Shown here: one piece after another, positions 1-10,370 of the stretch
How the letters are laid out: every line of letters begins with the position of its first letter
Numbering within the stretch: the stretch's first letter is position 1
DNA from: Oscillospiraceae bacterium
Lineage (GTDB): Bacteria > Bacillota > Clostridia > Oscillospirales > CAG-272
NCBI GenBank assembly: GCA_015063495.1
Contig: SVUB01000003.1
Coordinates: 1-47,266 of the forward strand
DNA: 47,266 nucleotides
Direction of reading: 5' to 3'
Translations under genes and position numbers: made by a program
Notes under the pieces: generated by a model
The model's input: the letters and a program-made list of their open reading frames with translations, nothing else
Databases searched by the model: none
Told to the model about the DNA's origin: nothing

Positions 1-594
1 AGTATAAGTACCCGCAGGGAGAGTAAGAGAGTGACACAGATTGGCATACCCACCCGCAGCCGTGCCTGTACCCACAGTTATAACTCCACCATCAATCGTA
101 AGGGGAAGTCCACCCATCATACTGCCACTCGCAACATCATACGGAAACGGTATAAGATTATTAGATTTATGCGTCATACCGCCGACGCTGTGAAGCTCCG
201 CATAGGGGCATGCATTCGCAGGTACGGCTTTCTCGTATGCTACCGTCTCGTCCGTCTCGAAATATTCGGGGGAAACCTGGTGCTCAAGGTTCGTGAGGCG
301 TTTTTCTGTACTTTCGTTCATTTTGCCTATCGTGCCATCAAGAACTTTATCAACTGCTTCTTTGGCAGCTTTCTCCGCTGCTATTTTCGCAGCTTCCTCG
401 GCTTTTTCTGATGCTTCCTCAGCTTTTTTTACAGCTTCTTCAGCTTTCTCGCTTTTAAGTTCTTTAAGAGCGTTGGCAGGATATCTTACAACTATATCTT
501 TTCCTTCCTCGCTCTTTTGCACTCCGACAAGCAGCTCATCGTCGCCAATCTGATCTTTAATCGGCTGTTCGGTTAATTTATCATAATAGTTCAT
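1..594 (-). CDS. Tail fibre protein, 3'-truncated by window start (198 codons visible, no stop)
   Basis: ATG at 594, open to position 1: MNYYDKLTEQPIKDQIGDDELLVGVQ...coiled coil...LEHQVSPEYFETDETVAYEKAVPANACPYAEL...; C-terminal part matches the fibre at 40565-42217. Absent from ORF track because it has no in-window stop. Confidence 0.8.
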   Translation of the reverse strand, partial: MNYYDKLTEQPIKDQIGDDELLVGVQKSEEGKDIVVRYPANALKELKSEKAEEAVKKAEEASEKAEEAAKIAAEKAAKEAVDKVLDGTIGKMNESTEKRLTNLEHQVSPEYFETDETVAYEKAVPANACPYAELHSVGGMTHKSNNLIPFPYDVASGSMMGGLPLTIDGGVITVGTGTAAGGYANLCHSLTLPAGTYT

Positions 595-605
595 ATAAGG
601 TCACC

Positions 606-1724
606 TCAAAGTTTAATTATTCCGTCTTCGGTTGCGAGTGCTACTCCGCTTTCGTCTGCAAGAATAGCAGTGTCAAGGATGTCGATATAAGCACTTCTGA
701 AAGCAAAGTCATTCAGATCTCTCAAGTTATTGAGACCCAGCGTTCTTATGCCTGCTTTATTGCCATCAGTAGCACCACCTCCACGTACTGCAGGGCGTTC
801 TCCTATGTTTTTCATAAAAATGTAACCGTCGGACACGGTGTCCCACGGTGCGATTGCAAGCAACTTAAGTATATGAGGAATATCGAAACCGGCCCTCGAT
901 TCGAGACTTTTGAAAGCTCTTTCACCGTGTAGGCTTGCATCTGTCTGCTGATTTATAAGGTTCTTTGCAAGAATCATAGAGAGCGTCTCTCCTGCCACGG
1001 GCTCTTTGGTATAATCCAACTTAATAGTTTCAGCTGTACCAAAGGGTACAAGTGAACTGTCTTGGATGATAGACTTCCAATGCTCACTACTGGGGCATTG
1101 AGATACGGTGAAATCAGCGGCATCGTTATCTTTGATGATCTGTATTTCTCCATCCATCAAACGCAGACCACCGACCCATTCGTTCTTATTGCCGTTGAGA
1201 TCCCAAATGCCCGAGCTTTCTCCGTTGTGCGCATATGCTGCAGGGCCTGAACCCGTGAGTATATATTCGGTAAGGCTTCTGTCTGCCTTTTCCGTTCTTA
1301 TTCCCCCACGCTCCGCTCCTCTGTAATCACTACCGCTGTTATTGTTTCCTCTCGGTAAATACCCGACCAGAGCGAGATACGCCCATTCAGCGTTAGTCAT
1401 AAGGTGCCAACCGAGCCCCTTCTTTGCGCAAGCAGAAATAGATGCGTCAAAGTTCATCTTCAGTTCAGGTACCTGTAACGGCAATGAATAGGCTCTTTCG
1501 TTGAGAACTACGTTTTGATATTTGGAAACATAAAACTTCGACTTTCTGACGCCGTTTACAACAAATGCCGGATGAGGTAATGTTGACGTGCCATATACGA
1601 TGTCGTCCAATATTTTAATTGTTTCTTTTACCTCCACTACTATCGAAGGCATACCAATATCATCATATATTACTTTATTGGTTTCACCGCCGAGAGCGTG
1701 AACGGCAGCATCTATATCAGTCAT
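606..1724 (-). CDS. Tail/receptor-binding protein with FGE-sulfatase/C-type-lectin-like fold
   Basis: Motifs GLGWHLMTNAEWAYLAL, GIWDLNGNKNEWVGGLRL and C-terminal RGGGATDGNKAGIRTLGLNNLRDLNDFAFRSAY; located after tail protein I. Confidence 0.7.
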   Translation of the reverse strand: MTDIDAAVHALGGETNKVIYDDIGMPSIVVEVKETIKILDDIVYGTSTLPHPAFVVNGVRKSKFYVSKYQNVVLNERAYSLPLQVPELKMNFDASISACAKKGLGWHLMTNAEWAYLALVGYLPRGNNNSGSDYRGAERGGIRTEKADRSLTEYILTGSGPAAYAHNGESSGIWDLNGNKNEWVGGLRLMDGEIQIIKDNDAADFTVSQCPSSEHWKSIIQDSSLVPFGTAETIKLDYTKEPVAGETLSMILAKNLINQQTDASLHGERAFKSLESRAGFDIPHILKLLAIAPWDTVSDGYIFMKNIGERPAVRGGGATDGNKAGIRTLGLNNLRDLNDFAFRSAYIDILDTAILADESGVALATEDGIIKL

Positions 1725-1902
1725 GTCTGTAATCTCCTCTCTTTATTTCTTCAGTCCTGCGAGCAAGGATCTCGGCTGCCTCTCGCATTTCGCTTGAAGC
1801 GGCAGAACTGTGTCCGAAATCTTTCAGTATGGCGTCTACGTTCCGCCTTTGTTCGTCAGATTTAATGATTACGTTCATCATACACCTCCGATAACAATGC
1901 AT
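1717..1902 (-). CDS. Small phage tail-region protein, unknown function
   Basis: ORF overlapping neighbours in the tail operon; true start may be the internal MMNVIIKS. Confidence 0.45.
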   Translation of the reverse strand: MHCYRRCMMNVIIKSDEQRRNVDAILKDFGHSSAASSEMREAAEILARRTEEIKRGDYRHD

Positions 1903-2450
1903 TTGTAATAATAGGTCTTAACTACCGAATTAATATCAAATCTGCTAAAGTCTAAATCGAATCCGTTTGTCCTTTTTTCAGATACTGTCAACACGGGTTG
2001 CATTATGTAGTTGTTGCATCCCTCTTTGTTTGTTTTTAGGTCGAAATCTGTAATAACAGGGATAACAATGTAGTTTATATTGTTTCTGATTTTATCATCT
2101 GAAAAAGTAAATGTTTTAGTGGCAACATAAGCAGCATCACTGGGGGTGAAAGAATCCACCCCGACACTGTGCTCTTCGGTCTCAAAAAAGACGACTTTCT
2201 CCAGTTCTTTTTTGCTTGCTTCTATATCATCCTTCAGAAGCTGCAAGTTTTGAAAAAGCGAACCAAGGGTTACTATTGATTCAAACAGGGCAAGCTCTAC
2301 TTTGTTGTGATTTTCGGCAGAAAGCAACGTGCCTTTTTGCAACACTTCCCCGGCTTGCTTTATTGAATATATATTATCCTTGACCTGTTCGACGGTGAAT
2401 TCGTTAGGTGTGGCGAGAGCGTGATCTCGCCAAAAAGTTCTATTATACAT
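1878..2450 (-). CDS. Tail-fibre-associated protein
   Basis: Position between tail protein I and fibre genes; overlapping start with upstream ORF. Confidence 0.5.
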   Translation of the reverse strand: MYNRTFWRDHALATPNEFTVEQVKDNIYSIKQAGEVLQKGTLLSAENHNKVELALFESIVTLGSLFQNLQLLKDDIEASKKELEKVVFFETEEHSVGVDSFTPSDAAYVATKTFTFSDDKIRNNINYIVIPVITDFDLKTNKEGCNNYIMQPVLTVSEKRTNGFDLDFSRFDINSVVKTYYYKCIVIGGV

Positions 2451-2754
2451 TTAGTGATCCCTCTCTTATATTGATATCGAAACGGAAAATAACACCTGAC
2501 GCATTGTCGCCAAGTGTTATATCTATGTTTTGTGATGCCCATATATGGCCGTTTTTTCCGTATAAAAGCATTTGAGTGATTTTAACGTTGCTTTTTTCTA
2601 TGATGACTTCCACACGTATCGTCCCGTCTATTGACGCCGTTACAGATTTTATCTCCGCAATTCCGCCACCGTCACTGCTGACATATCTCACAGCGGAAAT
2701 GTTGTCTTTAATAAAATTCTGTACATCATCAAAAATTTCAGTTGTTAACGCCAT
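2443..2754 (-). CDS. Phage baseplate/tail-region protein, unknown function
   Basis: Tight packing in late operon. Confidence 0.5.
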   Translation of the reverse strand: MALTTEIFDDVQNFIKDNISAVRYVSSDGGGIAEIKSVTASIDGTIRVEVIIEKSNVKITQMLLYGKNGHIWASQNIDITLGDNASGVIFRFDINIREGSLNV

Positions 2755-3400
2755 ATTTTCCTCCTTCCGGATCGCGTGTAATAAGTAATGTATCGTCGGG
2801 ATATACGCCTGCTCTTACCTCAGCAAATTCAGCGCTTCTCGGCGATGTGCAAATTGCATATTCAACTCCCATACCTATCTCTATAGCCGCACGGGTTTTA
2901 TAAATAACGCTGTTGCCCTCAAGTACACTGCGAAGAGACTTAAATATTTCAATATATCTCTCCACGTCGCTTTGAACTATCGGCAGGCGTTGCTCCGTGA
3001 CGTCTATCACAATGCGAAAATGATATGCTTCTCCACCATATTCAAACCACTCCTCAATGCCCGATCCCGGGCAAAGATCTGAGAGCGCTGTTTCAAGCGA
3101 CCTCTTCGTTCCGAGGTGTCTGTGCACGTAAAAACAAGACTTGATCTGTGCTCTCTTTATTTCGATGCTACCGTTATAGTAATACCACGATACGGCAAAG
3201 TCAGAAGCAAGAATATCAAGTAGCTTTTCATCAAGTTCATCTATGCGGCTGTATATGCGGATCAGATCACAGTCGCAAAAGAGTTGTGACAGCTCTTCCG
3301 CCACAACCCTTGCAAGTGCGTATTTGTTCGTATCGACCGACAGCGAGGCAGGGAAAGAGGATAAAAGGATGTCCGCTTTGATATTATCATTCATCCTCAT
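2738..3400 (-). CDS. P2 gpI-like tail protein
   Basis: Synteny with gpJ and LDILASDFAVSWYYYNGSIEIKRAQIKSCFYVHRHLGTKRSLETAL, typical of phage tail protein I. Confidence 0.8.
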   Translation of the reverse strand: MRMNDNIKADILLSSFPASLSVDTNKYALARVVAEELSQLFCDCDLIRIYSRIDELDEKLLDILASDFAVSWYYYNGSIEIKRAQIKSCFYVHRHLGTKRSLETALSDLCPGSGIEEWFEYGGEAYHFRIVIDVTEQRLPIVQSDVERYIEIFKSLRSVLEGNSVIYKTRAAIEIGMGVEYAICTSPRSAEFAEVRAGVYPDDTLLITRDPEGGKYGVNN

Positions 3401-4523
3401 ATCCTCCGTTGATAATATTAACCGTACCTATCTTAGCTACCTGAGGCACAGTTTGATTTTCACCATTCTCAAGCTTAACAAAAGCCGGAGATTCGACCTC
3501 AAGACGCTTTATTCCCACGCTTTTAACGAGATAAATGAGCTCTGAAGGGTTTATATCGCGCCCCATTTTGCCGCTTTGCCACAATACATATTCGTCTACT
3601 GCATCTTTGACTGATTTTTCAACGTCGACAGCTGACGCTTCGGCGTTTCTCGGAATGTAATATGTAAAGTTAATATCGTATTCCACGGTTTCAGGATCTT
3701 TCACTTCTACGTGATCTGTAAGAGGTCTTACATCATCTGCACCGCACGCTTCGAGAATAGCTGTTTTCGTCTCTTCTCCGGCGATCTCTCCGTTATTCAT
3801 AAGAGCATATATAGCAACGCATCCGGGACCGTCGTTTAATGCTTTTACATCGGATATGTCGGAAGATACAGACTTTGCAAAATAAACATATGCGCCGGCA
3901 GGCCCTGCAACTGAATACGCATCGAGACTGCTGCGCATAAGCGAGAAATATTCTTCATCGGTAGCTTCATCGCTTCCACCGTATGATGTATCTATGTTCT
4001 CACAAGATACGTAATAGAGAACGTAATCAACGTCTATAAGAGTATTTATCTGTCCGGGCAAAAAATCGTTGCCGCCTGCTCCAGCGGTTTCACATACCGC
4101 TTCCACTTCTGCGGTGGTCTCGCCTATATCAACGTATTTATCTTCCTCTGTGCGGAAGATAATCGTTCCACCGCTGGAAACTCTCGTTCCTTTTGGAATA
4201 AGTATAGATGTTTCCTGCGGTTCGGATATCGTAAAGCGCATCGTACATTTTGCCGCCGAAGCACCCGGGCGCGGTAAAGAATATATCCATTCTCCTATCG
4301 CATCAAGATCTGCTCCGCTTGAACGGCTCGGGATGTTCTGATTTCCGATATAATTCTGGCGTACTCGCTCCTCGTTAATTATGGCGGCTACCCACGAGAT
4401 AAAGATCCTATCGGGGTCTGCCGGGAGAAGTGTTCTTCCGGTTATTTTTTCATATGCACTGACAAGTGCAGAAAAAAGAGCGGAGCTGTCAGTCTCCGTA
4501 AAAGTATAATTACTCTGAGGCAT
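3387..4523 (-). CDS. Baseplate J/gp47 family protein
   Basis: IPKGTRVSSGGTIIFRTEED...AGGNDFLPGQINTLID...GGSDEATDEEYFSLMRSS, typical baseplate J pattern. Confidence 0.9.
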   Translation of the reverse strand: MPQSNYTFTETDSSALFSALVSAYEKITGRTLLPADPDRIFISWVAAIINEERVRQNYIGNQNIPSRSSGADLDAIGEWIYSLPRPGASAAKCTMRFTISEPQETSILIPKGTRVSSGGTIIFRTEEDKYVDIGETTAEVEAVCETAGAGGNDFLPGQINTLIDVDYVLYYVSCENIDTSYGGSDEATDEEYFSLMRSSLDAYSVAGPAGAYVYFAKSVSSDISDVKALNDGPGCVAIYALMNNGEIAGEETKTAILEACGADDVRPLTDHVEVKDPETVEYDINFTYYIPRNAEASAVDVEKSVKDAVDEYVLWQSGKMGRDINPSELIYLVKSVGIKRLEVESPAFVKLENGENQTVPQVAKIGTVNIINGGYEDE

Positions 4524-4830
4524 CTTTCAGTCTCACCTCCAATTTGGGATAACTTTTTTCGCCTTGCATGAGAAAAGATACACTTACAAGCTCTGCGCGA
4601 GGCTCGAAAAGATCTATAGCTTCCGTCATTTCTGAAAGCAGGAGCGTTCGTGCTACTGGTGCAGGCTTGTCAATAAAGGACATAGGGATACCAAACTCTC
4701 GGTAAAATGGAACTGTTCCCTTCTTTGTTTGCCCAATAAGAGATATATTCTGCGCAACTGAACGCAGTATATCGTTTTCTATAAAATTAAAGTCTTGCGG
4801 CTGTCCCGCCAGTATTGTGATCGTTTGCAC
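4510..4830 (-). CDS. gpW/gp25 family baseplate protein
   Basis: Size, position upstream of gpJ, KKGTVPFYREFGIPMSFIDKP... Confidence 0.75.
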   Translation of the reverse strand: MQTITILAGQPQDFNFIENDILRSVAQNISLIGQTKKGTVPFYREFGIPMSFIDKPAPVARTLLLSEMTEAIDLFEPRAELVSVSFLMQGEKSYPKLEVRLKDASE

Positions 4831-4840
4831 CGACTACCTC

Positions 4841-5242
4841 CTATTTGCTCGGATATTCCGTTAGAGTTATTGATAAATCGGCGTCAGTAAGATTACCTTC
4901 TTTATCGAAATAATTCATTTTTATGGTGTGAGACGTGAGCGTCCAGCGATATCGTCCGTATTTCTTTTCCCCTAAGGTCAAGAGAAGGATAGTTCCCTCT
5001 CTCTCATATGTAAGGAGCGTTGCTATTTCGTCCATTACTGATCTGACACCGAGATAAGCAGATATACGGATATTGAATTTGAAGGTATCAAGTTCCGGCC
5101 CTACAAATTCGGGAAGTGGCATCTTCATATGCCGTTTATGTTGCTGCCATCCGCCTTTGCCGCTCCACTGTGCGTCTCTTATCGTTTTTATCTCCTCATC
5201 AGAAACAGTAAAAACAACGTCGTTTAAGCTTCCTATCTCCAT
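4841..5242 (-). CDS. P2 gpU-like tail protein
   Basis: WQQHKRHMKMPLPEFVGPELDTFKFNIRISAYLGV..., position between gpV-like and gp25-like. Confidence 0.55.
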   Translation of the reverse strand: MEIGSLNDVVFTVSDEEIKTIRDAQWSGKGGWQQHKRHMKMPLPEFVGPELDTFKFNIRISAYLGVRSVMDEIATLLTYEREGTILLLTLGEKKYGRYRWTLTSHTIKMNYFDKEGNLTDADLSITLTEYPSK

Positions 5243-5538
5243 CAGATCGCCCCCAATACAAATCCGTCGCCGTTTTCACAAGGAATATACAAGCAAAGCA
5301 CCTTATCGTTTACTGAAGGAAGCCACGGCTTTATAACAATATCATGCGTATGAGCTTCTGCCTCCTCAGTGCACTGAGGTACATCTATATCGGGAATGAA
5401 CGGAGGATTTTTCAAAACATAGAGAAAATCCGAAACAATATTCATATCCGGAAAATGTACTCTTACGCGCCTTTTCGGTTTATCTACTGATGTGACGATG
5501 CCAACTCTGACCATGTTTTTTATTAGATTTTCCTGCAT
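5242..5538 (-). CDS. Baseplate assembly protein gpV-like
   Basis: VRVGIVTSVDKPKRRVRVHFPDMNIVSDFLYVL...PSVNDKVLCLYIP. Confidence 0.7.
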   Translation of the reverse strand: MQENLIKNMVRVGIVTSVDKPKRRVRVHFPDMNIVSDFLYVLKNPPFIPDIDVPQCTEEAEAHTHDIVIKPWLPSVNDKVLCLYIPCENGDGFVLGAI

Positions 5539-5547
5539 AGTTCCTCC

Positions 5548-6879
5548 TCACTTCTTTCTTAAACTTATTTGAGTGGTATATCCGCTTCGAGATACGGAGT
5601 GTCTTGCTTGGTAAATAACGTATTCACCATTGAACGCTCCCCATTTATCAAGCGTTACAACACACCCTGCAAGCAGATAAGGATCTCCCGGCAGAGTAAA
5701 TGATGCCGTATTTTCAAAACGATTGGCAAGCTCAAGTTTCTTTTCGGCAAGGGCTTTGGCTTCTGCCGGACTTCCGACTTTAGCTTTGATCTCAAGGATC
5801 TGCTCGTTTTCTCCATCCTTTGCCTTTTCACCTGTCGAAGCTGTACCTTCGATTACTCGCCCCGTAACAGGATCCGTGTATGACACATGACATTTATGAT
5901 ACTTTGTGTCAGCTTCGCCGGAGTTCAGCTTCCACTTAAGATACGAGCCGTCACCTTTTGTTATCGTACGGATGCTGTTCCCACTGCCGTCTGCGTTATA
6001 GATAATAAGTATATTGGCACTGACCTTTATCGACGCACCGGCATTATGAGCAAGCTGTGTCAAAAAAGCAATATCGCTTGTGTCTATCTGTTCCGTTCGA
6101 GCATAGAAGGGATCATTTTCGGCAAGAAACATATATGCCATACCGCTATTCCCTGCCATCTCGGCAAGAATGCCCGATAGATAATAGCTCTCCCAAGATC
6201 GGCTCTTTTTGGTCTGTCTTACGCTTTTTCGGAATGAAAGCGACGTACATTTGATATTCACCGAAGCGGGTGGACCGTCAAAGTCTATATTATCAAGCTC
6301 AAAGTGTCCACAGTCTATGGCTTTGTCCTTGCCGTCGCTTTTTTCGTTCTGAAGGACAATAGATGCACTGATGTCCAGACCTTTGGATACGGGCTCTCCC
6401 GTATCGGAAGATGTCTCGGAAGATACTTCCGTAAGACAAGAAGCGAGAACGTAACAGCTTATGCCGTTACCGTATTCGATATTTGCCCAGCCTCCCGATA
6501 TGCTTTTGACTTTTACAATAGTCCCATAAGCAAGACTTGCGGTTACAGCATAAGAGCTGTCCGGGCGCAAATGGGCAGTGACACCTCCGGCGGCGGTAAC
6601 TTTATAGGATGTAGTTTTATCATCGTCATCCTTGCCGTCGTTTACCCTCGGAACGCTTGCGGCAGCATCTACAACGGTATTAAACCATTTTTCAAGCCAT
6701 AGGCTATCACGATCTGCAAGTTTTAACTGCAGATCGTCTGCCTCATCTTCGTTATCGGTATAACTCAAAGATATCAAATGCCTTTTAATGGACGATGTAA
6801 TATCAACGTTTGCTATAAAAACCGACATATCGGTTCTTCTTGCAAGATCCTTACGGCTCATCCGCCCACCTTCTTCCAC
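5548..6879 (-). CDS. Phage late control gene D protein (tail hub) with SH3-like insert
   Basis: ITSSIKRHLISLSYTDNEDEADDLQLKLADRDSLW; GDPYLLAGCVVTLDKWGAFNGEYVIYQARHSVSRSGYTTQISLRKK. Start may be the internal MSRKDL. Confidence 0.85.
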   Translation of the reverse strand: MEEGGRMSRKDLARRTDMSVFIANVDITSSIKRHLISLSYTDNEDEADDLQLKLADRDSLWLEKWFNTVVDAAASVPRVNDGKDDDDKTTSYKVTAAGGVTAHLRPDSSYAVTASLAYGTIVKVKSISGGWANIEYGNGISCYVLASCLTEVSSETSSDTGEPVSKGLDISASIVLQNEKSDGKDKAIDCGHFELDNIDFDGPPASVNIKCTSLSFRKSVRQTKKSRSWESYYLSGILAEMAGNSGMAYMFLAENDPFYARTEQIDTSDIAFLTQLAHNAGASIKVSANILIIYNADGSGNSIRTITKGDGSYLKWKLNSGEADTKYHKCHVSYTDPVTGRVIEGTASTGEKAKDGENEQILEIKAKVGSPAEAKALAEKKLELANRFENTASFTLPGDPYLLAGCVVTLDKWGAFNGEYVIYQARHSVSRSGYTTQISLRKK

Positions 6880-7064
6880 GGTGGCAGACTATCTGCCGTA
6901 GGTGTTGACACTTCGGGGATGTTTAGGACTATTCCCGAGGGGAATATATGAGTTCCGATATGTTTTTGATTTGCAAGCATCAGCTTATTTGTGTGGGCTA
7001 CGTCGCCGAGAGTTCTATCGGCTATCTTGTCCCACATATCGCCTTGAACTGTAGTATATATCAT
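6858..7064 (-). CDS. Tail protein X (LysM-like)
   Basis: YTTVQGDMWDKIADRTLGD...LMLANQ...IFPSGIVLNIP. Confidence 0.85.
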   Translation of the reverse strand: MIYTTVQGDMWDKIADRTLGDVAHTNKLMLANQKHIGTHIFPSGIVLNIPEVSTPTADSLPPWKKVGG

Positions 7065-10000
7065 ACAAAAGCCCCTCTCTTTGCGTCAATTCCTATCTCC
7101 GATAGCTTTTCGAGCACTTTATCAGCGATAATATCTCCGTATTCTTCAAGTTTATCTGCGGCGTTTTCGTCGCCCGAAATATTGAAGATAGGTGAAATTG
7201 AGATCTCGACGCGTCCGGCAGAATTGCCAATGCTCAATGATGAAGGAAGCACATCCGAAGAAAAAGAATTATATGTGTTTATAAGCGTTCGGAGCATCCG
7301 CTCTGTCTCAATGGCATTATATACGGCTTCTCCGCCTCCGAAGTCTATGATTTCGGGACCATTCTCTCCTACAATGTGGACACCCGGAGAGGCGTAATCT
7401 GTACCGCTTGCGTAACCGCTCGGCAACATAGACCACGTTCTCCATTCGTTCTCAAAATGCGAATTTTGCTTTTCCCATTGAATTTCCTTCTTGCCGAATA
7501 CAGATGCAAGGTCGTTAAGAATATCTGCGGCTTCCTCGGAGCCTTCAAGCAAAGCATTTATATAGGCATCCATAGATGCCTTTGCCGCCACTTCCATTTC
7601 CTCGGACAAATTGAGCTCTTCTACCGTCTCGCGCATCTGTTTTTCGATGGCTTGAAGCTCTTCTGACGTAGCTTGCGCAAGTGACTTTGCCGCTTCGTCC
7701 TGTTGTTCCTTCATTTTGCTGTAGTTTCCTACCATCAATCGGAGTTCCTCGTCAGAAGCTGCGGCCATACCGGCGATCGCATTCACACTGTCCGGACTTC
7801 CATCGGCAAAAGATGCTATGACTTCCGCAAGACCATCTATATCCTCACCTCTATCAAGAAGCTCGGACATATCTTTGTTATAATCGCTCCAATATGCAGC
7901 CTGAGTAGCAAGTGCGTTGTTGATATCCTCAATACTCTTCGGAACAACATCTGCGGCGTTGTCCCAAAGTGCAAACTGACCTGTGATACTCTCATATGCG
8001 GCATCGTAGATTTCCTGATATATCTCGATATAGGATTTCCCAAGTTCTTCGACTTTTGAAATCATATCACCGCTTGCTTCAACTGCGCTACGGGACATAC
8101 CCTCATATTTTTCCTCGAACTCTTCTACTACCCTGAGCGCTTTTTCATATTTAAAGATTATACCGTCTTCTTCAGATTTGTGAATATCACGGTAATCTTC
8201 CCAAGCTTTTTTAGCTTTATCACGTACTTCCGCAAGCCGATATGATTCTTCATTGAATTTTCGGAGATCATCATCAGTCATATTGAAGTTAGTCTCGTTT
8301 GCTTTGATATGATCGTTAAGGGCTTTTTCGGATTCGTCATATTCGTCTTTAAGACTTTGTAATTCTTTTATCGCATCCTCATAATCCTTCGAATATGCTC
8401 CGATATATCCCACGTTATCAACATAGTTATCCCAGTCCGCTTTATTGGTATCTTTAGCTGCCTCTGCTGCGGCGAGCTCACGAAGTTTTTCTGTGGGAAT
8501 ATTAAGCTTTCCTGTGATACTGTCAATCGTAAGCCCTAAATTTTCATATCGACTGTTAAGCTCGTCCACTATCGGTTTTATAAGTGCTTGCTTTCCAGCG
8601 ACTGTTTCAGATTCCATTCCAAGCTCTTCGAGCTTGTTAATAAGGGCTATGCTACTTTCATATTCATTATCAATGCTTTCGATGTTTTTTTCGTATTCTT
8701 CTGAAGTTGCATTGAGAATTTTTGCAATACTTATCAGTTCTTCCTTGTGAGCTTCTGCTGTCTGACGAGAAGCTTCATATTCTTCGGTTAGACTTTTTAT
8801 TTGCTCTTCGAGTAACCACGCTTCGTAAGTGTTTTCACCTTCAACTTCGGTAAGGGCTTGGTATTCGGCTTTCAGTGCGTCAAGTTCAATAGCCTGTTTG
8901 CGTGATGTTGCTGTTAAATCTTTATAGATTGCTGTTGCATCTTCGGCTTCTGATACTGTTGCTTCAACTATACCTGCAAGTCCGGCAATCACAGCGGTGA
9001 TAGCCAGTATAGGACCAATTCCGGGAATGGCACTTGACATAGCTACACCAAGACCTTTTAGAAGTGGGATAACCTTTGTTACTATACCTGTGAAAGCCAC
9101 AAAACCTGCCGTAGCGGTCCCCATAACAGTTGCACCTGCCGTAACTCCCCTTACGAGTTCCGGATGCTCATCTACGAAACCGGTAAGGGCCACAAGCGCC
9201 TCGTTCTCGACTTCCTTCAGCTTAGTATACATAGGCGCAAGCTGACCACCTACTGTATTCTTCAGCGCGGTCATATTACTGTTCTGTTTTTGCAGTTCGT
9301 CATCAAGAGCCATACAAGCGGCAAGTGTTTCGTCGTTCATGACGTATCCGGCTCTTTTAGCCTCTGCAGCATATTCTTTTATAACACCGGATCCTGCCGC
9401 AACGAGAGTATTCACCTGCTGAGCACTTCGGCCGAGCAGTTCTATCGCAACAGCGTCCCTCTCGGTCTCATTTTCCATAGCACCAAGAGCATCAATAACC
9501 TCCCAATATACCGTTTCGGAATCACGAAGCTGTCCGTCCGCATCGGTCACCTTTATACCAAGCTTTTCGTATGCCTCAACATAGCTCTCTGTACCGTCTC
9601 TTGCGGAGTTCATTGCGCGGATATTACGGCTCATAGTAGAGGTTAAGGTCTCTGCACTTACGTCTACAAGTTCGGCGGCATAATAAAATGCTTGCAGGTC
9701 CTCTGCAGCGATACTGTATTGAACAGATACCGTTCCGATTTCATCTGCATAAGATGCCGAGCCTTTGGTTAAGTCCACCATAAGGTCATAACCTTCTTTA
9801 AGCATTTTAAGAATACCCGCCGCTGCAAGGGCTTCTCCAACCTCCTTAAAAGCGTTAGCACCCTTATCGCCTAATTCTTCGCTTGATTCGGCGGTTTCAT
9901 CTTGCTTCTTTTTGAGGTCGCCTATTTTGCCTTGTATCTTGTCGATCTCGTCACCGAGAGCTTTTGTATTGATGCCTGCATCTTTAAGCTCTTTTCCCAT

Positions 10001-10366
10001 ATTTTTCAGAGCTTCACGGTTCTTTTCCTCTTGCTCGGCAGCACTTGACAGCTTTCTCTCAAGATCGAGTATCTTATTCGCGAGCTCCGAAGTGCCGGCG
10101 GCGTGCTGTCCGTTTTCCTTGGTCAGCGCTTGAAGCTCTCTCTTGAGATTGGATATCTGAGCTCTATAAGTGTCCTGCTGTTTAAGGCATTTAGCCATTG
10201 CCGCTTCTTGCTTCTGATAAGCGGATATATTGCTTTGCTGTTTACTGAGATTTTGAATTTCTTTTTGCGTTTCAATGAGGTTTTTTTGTGCTGTGCTAAA
10301 GGTGTTTCCAAAGCTCGAAGAAAGCTGTGCGCCTACCTTTAGCATCATTTCATATACGGTTGCCAA
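7061..10366 (-). CDS. Tail tape measure protein
   Basis: ~1100 aa coiled-coil protein with hydrophobic middle. I propose the TTG start at 10366 (AGAGGTG upstream) giving MATVYEMMLKVGAQL, rather than the ORF-track ATG at 10399. Confidence 0.85.
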   Translation of the reverse strand: MATVYEMMLKVGAQLSSSFGNTFSTAQKNLIETQKEIQNLSKQQSNISAYQKQEAAMAKCLKQQDTYRAQISNLKRELQALTKENGQHAAGTSELANKILDLERKLSSAAEQEEKNREALKNMGKELKDAGINTKALGDEIDKIQGKIGDLKKKQDETAESSEELGDKGANAFKEVGEALAAAGILKMLKEGYDLMVDLTKGSASYADEIGTVSVQYSIAAEDLQAFYYAAELVDVSAETLTSTMSRNIRAMNSARDGTESYVEAYEKLGIKVTDADGQLRDSETVYWEVIDALGAMENETERDAVAIELLGRSAQQVNTLVAAGSGVIKEYAAEAKRAGYVMNDETLAACMALDDELQKQNSNMTALKNTVGGQLAPMYTKLKEVENEALVALTGFVDEHPELVRGVTAGATVMGTATAGFVAFTGIVTKVIPLLKGLGVAMSSAIPGIGPILAITAVIAGLAGIVEATVSEAEDATAIYKDLTATSRKQAIELDALKAEYQALTEVEGENTYEAWLLEEQIKSLTEEYEASRQTAEAHKEELISIAKILNATSEEYEKNIESIDNEYESSIALINKLEELGMESETVAGKQALIKPIVDELNSRYENLGLTIDSITGKLNIPTEKLRELAAAEAAKDTNKADWDNYVDNVGYIGAYSKDYEDAIKELQSLKDEYDESEKALNDHIKANETNFNMTDDDLRKFNEESYRLAEVRDKAKKAWEDYRDIHKSEEDGIIFKYEKALRVVEEFEEKYEGMSRSAVEASGDMISKVEELGKSYIEIYQEIYDAAYESITGQFALWDNAADVVPKSIEDINNALATQAAYWSDYNKDMSELLDRGEDIDGLAEVIASFADGSPDSVNAIAGMAAASDEELRLMVGNYSKMKEQQDEAAKSLAQATSEELQAIEKQMRETVEELNLSEEMEVAAKASMDAYINALLEGSEEAADILNDLASVFGKKEIQWEKQNSHFENEWRTWSMLPSGYASGTDYASPGVHIVGENGPEIIDFGGGEAVYNAIETERMLRTLINTYNSFSSDVLPSSLSIGNSAGRVEISISPIFNISGDENAADKLEEYGDIIADKVLEKLSEIGIDAKRGAFV

Positions 10367-10370
10367 ATCT

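Noticed and set aside
31-411. Plus-strand ORFs 31-411 and 41351-41773 look like a conserved protein pair
   Set aside because: Similarity only reflects the duplicated fibre segment on the opposite strand
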